Positions 7,399 to 13,547 of a stretch of 17,965 nt of DNA are shown piece by piece (the first letter of the stretch is position 1; each line of letters begins with the position of its first letter). The notes under the pieces were generated by a model. The model was not told where the DNA came from and made no database searches. It saw nothing but the letters and a program-made list of their open reading frames with translations. The DNA comes from JANWHF01 sp036276235 (GTDB lineage: Bacteria; Planctomycetota; Phycisphaerae; Tepidisphaerales; Tepidisphaeraceae): contig DATBDZ010000153.1 in assembly GCA_036276235.1 (NCBI GenBank), positions 1-17,965 of the forward strand, read 5' to 3'. Both the position numbers and the translations under genes were made by a program.

Positions 7399-8889
7399 AT
7401 GTCAGAACAGGCAGACCAGTACAAAGAGAAGTTTCGACCCGACACCGACTCCGCGCTCGATAGCGAAGTGGAGGCCGCCCTCGGCGGGCTGACCGTCGAT
7501 GAAATTATCGCGCAGGGCCCGCAGCAGCCGCAGGCGCCGGCCGGCGACGGTGCTCAGGGCAACGTCAAGCGCGGCAAGGTCATCTCCATCGGATCGGACG
7601 AAGTCTTCGTCGATATCGGCGGCAAAACGCAGGCGATGGCGCCCCTCTCCCAATTCACCGAAGTGAAGATCGGCGAGGAATTCGATTTTGTCATCGACCG
7701 CTACGACGAACGCGAAGGCGTTCTACTGCTCAATCGCAAGGGCGTCCTGAGCACCAATGTCTCGTGGGATAATCTCGATGTCGGCGCGATCGTCGAAGGC
7801 ATGGTCACCGGCATGAACAAGGGCGGCCTTGAGCTTGAGATCAAAGGCATCCGCGCCTTCATGCCCGCCGGCCAGGTCGATCTTTATTTCAATCGCGATA
7901 TTTCCGTCTTCATCGGCCAGAAGATGATCGCCGAGGTGACGCAGGTTGATAAGCAGGCGCACAATCTGATCGTCAGCCGACGGCGGATTCTGGAACGCGA
8001 GAAGGAAGAGCATCGCCAGAAGACGATGGCGGAGCTGGGCGAAGGGCAGATCCGTCGCGGCATCGTCCGGAGCGTCACCGACTTTGGCGCGTTTGTCGAC
8101 TTGGGCGGTGTCGATGGGCTGATCCACATCAGCGAGATGAGCCATCGCCGCGGTCGGCATCCCAATGAATTCGTGAAGATCGGCGATCTGGTCGAATCCA
8201 AAGTTCTCAAGATCGACAAGGAAACCGGCAAGATCAGCCTGAGCCTTAAGCAGGCGTCGGCTGATCCTTGGACCGGCGCCGAGACTCGCTATGCGACGGG
8301 GACGGAGCTGACCGGCCGCGTAACGAAGATCGAGCCGTTCGGCGCGTTCATCGAAGTCGAGGAATCGATCGAAGGATTGCTCCCGATCAGCGAAATGAGT
8401 TGGCAGCGGATCCGCCATCCGTCTGATATTGTAAAAGTGGGGGACACCATCAAGCTGGTGGTGATCAACATTGACCCTGCCGCGCGCAAGCTCAGCTTCA
8501 GCCTCAAACAGGCCGGGCCAAATCCGTGGGCGACGGCCAAGGAAAAATATCCGGTCGATGCGATCGTCAGCGGCAACGTCACGCGACTGGTCGATTTCGG
8601 CGCGTTTGTCGAATTGGAGCCAGGCCTCGAAGGCCTCGTTCACATCTCCGAGCTGGCGGCACATCGCGTGAAAACGGTAGGGGACGTGGTGAAGTCTGGC
8701 CAGGAAGTGAAGGCGCGCGTTCTGGAGATCGATCCCACCGCGCGGCGAATTTCGCTCTCGATCCGAAGGGCGGCGGAGCCTAAGCCGCTTGCAACTGCCG
8801 CCGCTGGCGCCACACCCGCACCCGCCGCGGCTCCTGCCGCGAAGAAGAAAAAGAAAGAGCTCAAGGGTGGCTTGGACTGGAATTGGTAG
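7399..8889 (+). CDS. rpsA: 30S ribosomal protein S1-type RNA-binding protein with five S1 domains
   Basis: The 496-residue protein contains five S1 (OB-fold) RNA-binding domains, at about residues 55-115, 127-196, 216-284, 301-371 and 386-456. The last three show the classic pattern, for example VTDFGAFVDLGGVDGLIHIS (226-245), IEPFGAFIEVEESIEGLLPIS (311-331) and LVDFGAFVELEPGLEGLVHIS (397-417). S1 binds mRNA on the small ribosomal subunit and helps initiation, which matters where Shine-Dalgarno sites are weak, as for several genes here. E. coli S1 has six domains and 557 residues; this form is shorter. A low-complexity Ala/Pro stretch (464-481) and a Lys run (482-486) lead to the end LKGGLDWNW. 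AGGA stands about 10 bases before the ATG. The gene appears monocistronic. The call to S1 rather than another S1-repeat protein rests on domain number and order. Confidence 0.85.
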   Translation: MSEQADQYKEKFRPDTDSALDSEVEAALGGLTVDEIIAQGPQQPQAPAGDGAQGNVKRGKVISIGSDEVFVDIGGKTQAMAPLSQFTEVKIGEEFDFVIDRYDEREGVLLLNRKGVLSTNVSWDNLDVGAIVEGMVTGMNKGGLELEIKGIRAFMPAGQVDLYFNRDISVFIGQKMIAEVTQVDKQAHNLIVSRRRILEREKEEHRQKTMAELGEGQIRRGIVRSVTDFGAFVDLGGVDGLIHISEMSHRRGRHPNEFVKIGDLVESKVLKIDKETGKISLSLKQASADPWTGAETRYATGTELTGRVTKIEPFGAFIEVEESIEGLLPISEMSWQRIRHPSDIVKVGDTIKLVVINIDPAARKLSFSLKQAGPNPWATAKEKYPVDAIVSGNVTRLVDFGAFVELEPGLEGLVHISELAAHRVKTVGDVVKSGQEVKARVLEIDPTARRISLSIRRAAEPKPLATAAAGATPAPAAAPAAKKKKKELKGGLDWNW

Positions 8890-8970
8890 GTCAAAAACGC
8901 AGTCGCCCGGCGGGGTGCCGCATCAATCATCGACACGAGCATTCACACCTGTTCGGCCCCGCACGGACGT

Positions 8971-8990
8971 TTGCCGCGTCAACGCGGCAA
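8971..8990 (+). terminator. Possible terminator hairpin after the S1 gene
   Basis: An 8-bp perfect stem TTGCCGCG/CGCGGCAA with a TCAA loop lies 81 bases after the S1 stop. No clear U-tract follows, so it may be a structured end or have another role. Confidence 0.35.
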
Positions 8991-9057
8991 CCTATTCGTT
9001 CCCGCCTGAAGATAAGATGAAGACGCCGACCCTCTTTCCATAATTCACGTCGCCGGC

Positions 9058-9085
9058 TTGGCAAACTTCTGCGACGGCATACAAT
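9058..9085 (+). promoter_or_regulatory. Sigma-70-type promoter of the PP2C phosphatase gene
   Basis: TTGGCA (9058-9063) and TACAAT (9080-9085) are separated by 16 bases; each matches 5 of 6 consensus bases. Transcription would begin near 9092, leaving about 34 bases before the ATG. The same -35 box and spacing occur before tRNA-Leu. Confidence 0.6.
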
Positions 9086-9125
9086 CGGGCGGCAGTGTGA
9101 CGGGTAACCGGAGCAAGAGGTCCCC

Positions 9126-10001
9126 ATGGCCACCGCAGTCCTTAAAGCCGACAACGTTCAGACCCTCGAACCCAAGCGCATGCAGTGCATGGAAGTGTGG
9201 GGCGGCAATCGCTCCATCGACAGCGGCGTGGTCATGCCGGGCCTGGATGCGTGGCTCTTCAGCCAGCCGTGCGAGCAGGACGCCGGCGGCGGCGACGTCC
9301 ACTATGTCTCAACCTGCGCCGGCGGGATGCTTGTGCGCATGCTCATCGCCGACGTCGCGGGGCACGGCACCAAGGTCGAATCGATCGGCTCACAACTGCG
9401 CGGCCTGATGCGGCGATACATCAATAACGCCAGCCAATCCGGATTCCTGCGCGCCCTCAACCGCGAGTTTACCTCCACCACTTCCGACGGAAGATTCGCC
9501 ACCGCGATCGTCATGACTTTCGAGGCGGCAAAGAATCGCCTCGTGATTTCCAACGCCGGTCATCCAGCCCCGCTTTGGTATCAATCCAAGACCGGGCGCT
9601 GGAAATACTTGGAAGCCGACACCGAAGGCGTCAACGTCCCCTGGGGCATTGAAGACGAAGTCGATTACCAGCAATTCGAAGTAAAGCTGCGCGTCGGCGA
9701 CCTTGTCCTCGGCTACACCGATTCACTCACCGAAGCCCGCCTCCCCGATGGAGAACTCCTCGGCCAGGAAGGCCTGCTCGCGCTCGTGCAAAGCCTCGGC
9801 ACCCCCGACCCCGCGCGGCTGGTCTCGCAAATCCTCGAAAGGATCGACAACCACGGCAAACAAAACCTCACGCGCGACGACATCACCTGTCTGCTATTCC
9901 GCCCCAACGGCATGCGCCCCAGGATGCCGCTCCGCGACATGCTGATGGCCCCGATCCGGGTCATAGCCGACTGGGGCGGCGTCCACTTCAACTGGCGTTA
10001 A
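9126..10001 (+). CDS. PP2C/SpoIIE-type serine/threonine protein phosphatase
   Basis: The 291-residue protein is a single PPM-type phosphatase domain, the class that dephosphorylates Ser/Thr in partner-switching systems (RsbU, SpoIIE). Metal-binding and structural motifs appear in order: GGD (55-57), IADVAGHG (74-81), NAGHPAPLWY (143-152), LGYTDSLTEARLPDGE (195-210) and DDITCLLF (251-258). The key aspartates are present; the usual YTDGLTEA is YTDSLTEA here. There is no sensory domain (PAS, GAF, response regulator) and no membrane segment, so any signal must come through a partner or from the short N-terminus (1-50). AAGAGG is followed by 5 bases and then the ATG, a reasonable ribosome binding site. 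No anti-sigma factor, anti-anti-sigma factor or kinase gene lies nearby, so the target is unknown. tRNA-Leu follows 55 bases downstream but has its own promoter. Confidence 0.88.
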   Translation: MATAVLKADNVQTLEPKRMQCMEVWGGNRSIDSGVVMPGLDAWLFSQPCEQDAGGGDVHYVSTCAGGMLVRMLIADVAGHGTKVESIGSQLRGLMRRYINNASQSGFLRALNREFTSTTSDGRFATAIVMTFEAAKNRLVISNAGHPAPLWYQSKTGRWKYLEADTEGVNVPWGIEDEVDYQQFEVKLRVGDLVLGYTDSLTEARLPDGELLGQEGLLALVQSLGTPDPARLVSQILERIDNHGKQNLTRDDITCLLFRPNGMRPRMPLRDMLMAPIRVIADWGGVHFNWR

Positions 10002-10009
10002 ATCGCGTC

Positions 10010-10037
10010 TTGGCAAATTCAATTGCACGCGTAGAAT
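10010..10037 (+). promoter_or_regulatory. Promoter of tRNA-Leu(CAA)
   Basis: TTGGCA (10010-10015), a 16-base spacer and TAGAAT (10032-10037) sit 19 bases before the tRNA 5' end. Each box matches 5 of 6 consensus bases. Start of transcription is expected near 10044, leaving a short leader for RNase P to remove. Confidence 0.7.
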
Positions 10038-10056
10038 CCCCAAGCACTGACGAATC

Positions 10057-10140
10057 GGCCTCGTGGCGGAATTGGCAGACGCAACGGATTCAAAATCCGT
10101 CGCCTTCACGGGCGTGAGGGTTCGAGTCCCTCCGAGGCCA
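10057..10140 (+). tRNA. tRNA-Leu, anticodon CAA
   Basis: This is an 84-nt class II tRNA. The acceptor stem pairs GGCCTCG (10057-10063) with CGAGGCC (10133-10139), and A10140 is the discriminator expected for leucine. The anticodon stem ACGGA/TCCGT encloses the loop TTCAAAA, giving anticodon CAA (10091-10093), which reads UUG. A long variable arm (10101-10115) with a CGCC/GGCG stem follows, typical of leucine tRNAs. The T arm GAGGG-TTCGAGT-CCCTC is perfect. CCA is not encoded and must be added after transcription. Confidence 0.97.
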
Positions 10141-10159
10141 TTTTGGCCTAGGCCAAAAT
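10140..10159. repeat. 20-bp perfect palindrome abutting the tRNA 3' end
   Basis: The sequence centred on CCTAGG (TTTTGGCCTAGGCCAAAA plus one A/T pair) is a perfect palindrome whose first base is the tRNA discriminator. As RNA it could form a hairpin that helps end the tRNA transcript, but no U-tract follows. Confidence 0.7.
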
Positions 10160-10162
10160 AGA

Positions 10163-10270
10163 GGGGAGAGCGGTAGTAAGGAGAAAGTAGAGCAGGCGTA
10201 GAACGCTCAAAATAGAACACCGTTGGAAGATCGATTGATCGCTCTCCCCGGTCTACTTTCTCCTCACTAC
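10163..10270. repeat. Two interleaved inverted repeats downstream of tRNA-Leu
   Basis: Y (GGGGAGAGCG, 10163-10172) has its perfect inverted copy at 10240-10249. X (10173-10191, GTAGTAAGGAGAAAGTAGA) has its inverted copy at 10252-10270 with one mismatch. The order is Y, X, Y', X', so the pairings cross and cannot nest: a pseudoknot layout if transcribed, or two repeat modules that were inverted separately if it acts as DNA. The remaining bases to 10341 contain no gene. Confidence 0.75.
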
Positions 10271-10341
10271 TTTCGGCCGACACGGCGATCGCTCAAACGC
10301 GCTTGCATGCCCTGCGCGGTCCCGTTATCAACGCTTTCATC

Positions 10342-11529
10342 ATGACCCAACCCGCCGCTCCTCTTGTCGTTCCTAATCGCGTTCTGCTTGGCCCTGGTCC
10401 AAGCGACGTGCCGCCGCGTGTTCTGGCGGCTCTGTCTGCGCCGACAATCGGGCATCTGGATCCGTTTTATCTGCATGTGATGGATGAGACTCGCCGCATG
10501 CTGCGCGAGGTGTTTCGCACGCGCAATGAGATGACGCTGGCGGTGTCCGGCACCGGCAGTGCCGGCATGGAGGCCGCGGTCGTCAATCTCATCGAGCCGG
10601 GCGATCAGATAATCGTCTGCGTCAACGGCGTCTTCGGTACGCGCATGCGCGATGTCGCTCAACGCAGCGGCGCAACCGTTCATAGCATCGAAGCCGAATG
10701 GGGCCAGACGATCGAGCCGTCCGCGGTCGCGGCGGCGCTCAAGGCGCACCCGGGAACCAAAGTGTTCGGCATCATTCACGCCGAAACTTCCACTGGCGCG
10801 CATCAGCCGCTGGAAGAGATCTCAAAACTCGTTCACGATGCCGGCGCGCTATTGTTGGTCGATACGGTGACGTCACTGGGTGGCATCGACGTTCGGGTCG
10901 ATGAATGGAAGATCGACGCCTGCTATAGCGGCACGCAGAAGTGCCTCTCCTGCCCGCCGGGCCTCGCACCGCTGACTTTCTCTGCCGCGGCAATCGCCGC
11001 CATCGACAAGCGCAAGACCAAGGTGCAAAGCTGGTATCTGGATGTTTCGATGCTCCGCCAATACTGGGGCGAGCAGCGCGTTTATCACCACACCGCGCCG
11101 ATCAACATGACCTTCGCGCTCTACGAAGCACTGCGGATCGTCCTGGAGGAAGGCTTAGAGCAGCGCATCGCGCGGCACCTGCTCAACCACCGCGCCCTCC
11201 GCGCCGGCCTCGAAGCCGTCGGCATCCGCTACGTTCCGAAGCACTCACTGACAACGCTTAATGCCATCAGCATCCCGCAAGGCATTGATGATGGAATTGT
11301 CCGCAAGAAACTGCTGGAAGATTACGGCATCGAAATCGGCGCGGGCCTCGGCCCCTTCAAGGGCAAGGCTTGGCGCATCGGCCTGATGGGGCAGTCGAGC
11401 AGTCGCCGCAATGTCGTGACATTTCTGGCGGCCTTGGAATCGATCCTCGCCACCCAGCTCCAAAACTTCCCGCGCGGCAAAGCGCTTGCCGCCGCGAGCG
11501 AAGTTTATGGCGGTGCAATTCCGGGCTGA
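10342..11529 (+). CDS. Class V aminotransferase, alanine/serine-glyoxylate (serine-pyruvate) type
   Basis: From the ATG at 10342 the protein has 395 residues, the usual length for PLP-dependent alanine-glyoxylate and serine-glyoxylate aminotransferases. Near the N-terminus is RVLLGPGPSDVPPRVL. The PLP site is clear: LLLVDTVTSLGG with Asp174, and CYSGTQKCLSCPPG with the Schiff-base Lys200. Further on are YHHTAPINMTFALYEALRI and a C-terminal domain ending in WRIGLMGQSS. The family moves an amino group from alanine or serine to glyoxylate, forming glycine. An in-frame ATG at 10303 would add 13 residues, but 10342 sits closer to where homologues begin; neither has a good Shine-Dalgarno site. The gene is convergent with the TIGR03067 gene, 54 bases away, where a CAGCCGC/GCGGCTG stem could end both transcripts. 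Amino donor and direction cannot be fixed from sequence. Confidence 0.9.
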   Translation: MTQPAAPLVVPNRVLLGPGPSDVPPRVLAALSAPTIGHLDPFYLHVMDETRRMLREVFRTRNEMTLAVSGTGSAGMEAAVVNLIEPGDQIIVCVNGVFGTRMRDVAQRSGATVHSIEAEWGQTIEPSAVAAALKAHPGTKVFGIIHAETSTGAHQPLEEISKLVHDAGALLLVDTVTSLGGIDVRVDEWKIDACYSGTQKCLSCPPGLAPLTFSAAAIAAIDKRKTKVQSWYLDVSMLRQYWGEQRVYHHTAPINMTFALYEALRIVLEEGLEQRIARHLLNHRALRAGLEAVGIRYVPKHSLTTLNAISIPQGIDDGIVRKKLLEDYGIEIGAGLGPFKGKAWRIGLMGQSSSRRNVVTFLAALESILATQLQNFPRGKALAAASEVYGGAIPG

Positions 11530-11583
11530 GGATTTCCGGCACAGCCGCGTCCCGGCGCTCTTTGCGGCCTCGGCGGCTGAGCT

Positions 11584-12033
11584 TTATTTCTTCGCGCGTT
11601 CCAAAACAACCAACATAAAGCTCGTACCCTTCACCGAGAAATCGGTGGGCCGCTTTGTTTCGCCGGGCTCGGTCGCGCAGAGCTTCAGCTTGTCCCCATC
11701 CAATTGGAAAATGCCCAGCGACGTTTTTCCGCTGTGGTCCGGCTGGCCCTCTTCCTTCAGAACCTTCCAGTCAGCCTGCGGCGGCGACTTGTCGGGAATG
11801 ATCTGAAAGGTGCCTTCAATGATCGTGTTCTGATTCTGCTTTACGGTGAACTTATCGCCGTCGATGATGAGCTGGCAGTGTTTGGCGTCTTCGCTCATAT
11901 CGGTATCACCCTGATACTGCTCGCGCATTTGCCATGTCCCCTGTAGGTTTTCGCGGGTCTGCTTGACGTCATAAGGTTTATCGGCGGCAACCAGAAAAAT
12001 GCAGAAGAACCCAAGAATCAGCAATGGCTTCAT
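11584..12033 (-). CDS. Secreted TIGR03067-domain protein (planctomycete family)
   Basis: The 149-residue protein opens with a short hydrophobic signal peptide (residues 3-17, LLILGFF then FLVAADK), probably cleaved near residue 17. No good lipobox is visible, so it is likely periplasmic or secreted. The mature part matches the TIGR03067 domain: LQGTW (30-34), LIIDGDKFTV (55-64), IIEGTFQI (71-78), GIFQLDGDKLKLCA (107-120) and RPTDF (128-132). The fold is thought to be a small beta barrel resembling lipocalins; no function is established. GAGGA stands about 7 bases before the ATG. The gene is monocistronic and convergent with the aminotransferase. Because the family is nearly confined to Planctomycetota, it is the best taxonomic clue in this window. 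Confidence 0.85.
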   Translation of the reverse strand: MKPLLILGFFCIFLVAADKPYDVKQTRENLQGTWQMREQYQGDTDMSEDAKHCQLIIDGDKFTVKQNQNTIIEGTFQIIPDKSPPQADWKVLKEEGQPDHSGKTSLGIFQLDGDKLKLCATEPGETKRPTDFSVKGTSFMLVVLERAKK

Positions 12034-12237
12034 GGCAAGATCCTCAAAATGAAAAACAGTCTAGCCCAATCCGACGACGATAACGCCGCACTGGTGAATA
12101 GACGGAGCCGGCAAAGCTCGCTTGCATTTTCTATCTCCGATTGAGAGCCGACGCTCATGGGTGAGGGAAGGAAAAACTTGGCGGCGTGTCGCGGACGCGG
12201 TCGTGACGAACGGTATAGGTTGACGGACACGTGTGGT

Positions 12238-13389
12238 TTAGCGATCCGCTCGCCAGCGTCGAAAATCCTTTTCGAGCGACTTTTTCATCGCGATCGCCGC
12301 ATTACGAACTTCAGTGCGCGACAAACTCTTTAGGTGCTTTGCAATCGAGCGGCGTGCGGCGGAACTGCCGTGATGCACGTTTGCGGTCTCGAAGCCCATG
12401 GCGTGCAGAAGCCATTCTTCGTCCTTAACACGGCCCAGCGATTCCACTTCCAGCCGACGCGAATCGGGCGACAGACGCCGGACAACCCATGGCCCCTGCG
12501 CCTTCAGGTACGGATCGGGTGAACGAACCGAATTGGCCAGAATCTGGCCATAAAATGGCCCGCTGGTTTCTGATTGCGCCCACGCGGCGGCAGAAAGCGT
12601 TAACGCCTTCGCTTCGCGGGCAATTGGGCCACCCATCCACTGAGCGATCGCAGTGAAGCGTGGTTTCCCAAGACTCCCAAGCCCAGCCTGGCGATGCCGC
12701 AGCTCGTAGGCCAGATGGGCGTCCGGAAACATTTCCAGGATGGCAGTCATCGCTTCCTGAGGCAGCGCGCCTCGCTCGCGCGGCAACGCTCGAAGGCCGT
12801 CCCAAAACAGACCGGGATCGCGAAGCGGGCTTGCCAAAATCGGCTTGAACCAACGGTGGTTTTCACCAATGACAAAGGGCTGGCCGCCACTCTCCATGCC
12901 CTCACGATAGCCGTCCATGATCGCGCCGCATGCGTCTTTTGCCTTTAATACCAGGTGCCGGGCGTCGATAGCCACAAGCGCACTGGTGGCCAATCGGACC
13001 AGATCATTGGTGTAGGGCAAGGCGAAGGCCTCATCAAAATCGTTGATTCCCCAGGCGAGTCTTCCCAGCCCGTCGCGCCATGTTCCAAAGTTCTCGAGGT
13101 GAAGATCGCCGACGGCCAATAGCTTCGGCGCGTTTGCAACTCGCTTGTCCAATTCGGTGAAGCGCTGTGCCCAACGGTAATAAGTCGCGCGAAGAAACGA
13201 GAACGGGTCTTCGCTCATCGCCTCGTGTTTGCGGCGAAGGTCCGCCGCAACGATGGTGGTTTGATGACTCAACCAACGTTCATAATGCTTCGTTGCATCG
13301 CCAATTTGCACGGTTGCCTCATTGTTCTGGTAGTGAGCACGAACCAAAGTCAGCCGTCGCACTCTAGCGATCGTGGCAAGCTCGTGCAA
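12238..13389 (-). CDS. DUF2252 (COG4320) family protein, possibly kinase-like
   Basis: The protein is up to 383 residues, with the DUF2252 signature KLLAVGDLHLENFGTW at 89-104 and GINDFDEAFALPYTNDLVRL at 114-133. The pair GDLHLEN and NDFDE resembles the HGDxxxxN catalytic loop and the D-x-D metal site of aminoglycoside-phosphotransferase-like kinases; that kinship is my inference and no activity is established for the family. No signal peptide or membrane segment is seen. The start is uncertain: TTG at 13389 gives the full length, GTG at 13311 and ATG at 13218 give shorter forms. The conserved block AMSEDPFSFLRATYYRW begins at residue 57, so a start at or upstream of 13311 is most likely. The gene is divergent from the FN3 gene, with 158 bases between, where both promoters should lie. 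It is separated by 204 bases from the TIGR03067 gene. Confidence 0.85.
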   Translation of the reverse strand: MHELATIARVRRLTLVRAHYQNNEATVQIGDATKHYERWLSHQTTIVAADLRRKHEAMSEDPFSFLRATYYRWAQRFTELDKRVANAPKLLAVGDLHLENFGTWRDGLGRLAWGINDFDEAFALPYTNDLVRLATSALVAIDARHLVLKAKDACGAIMDGYREGMESGGQPFVIGENHRWFKPILASPLRDPGLFWDGLRALPRERGALPQEAMTAILEMFPDAHLAYELRHRQAGLGSLGKPRFTAIAQWMGGPIAREAKALTLSAAAWAQSETSGPFYGQILANSVRSPDPYLKAQGPWVVRRLSPDSRRLEVESLGRVKDEEWLLHAMGFETANVHHGSSAARRSIAKHLKSLSRTEVRNAAIAMKKSLEKDFRRWRADR

Positions 13390-13547
13390 AAGGCGATTAT
13401 CCTATGAATCGTTAGAGTGCTGATCCGGTGTCTCTCGCTCTGCCGCATTGGCGGACTCGGCCGCTACACTCAATTCGTCGTAAATGATTCGGGAGTTCCC
13501 CGTGTAATTCCCGCTGGTGTAGCATCTAACCCAGACGGAGTTGATTT

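Noticed and set aside
7723..8664. Minus-strand open frame of 313 residues opposite the S1 gene
   Set aside because: Antisense to five clear S1 domains; composition typical of a complementary frame.
10140..10159. Standard intrinsic terminator for tRNA-Leu
   Set aside because: The palindrome is AT-rich at its ends and followed by a purine-rich stretch in place of a T-run, so a confident terminator call is not justified.
13448..13470. Promoter TTGGCG/TACACT before the FN3 gene
   Set aside because: The boxes are only 11 bases apart, too close for a sigma-70-type promoter.
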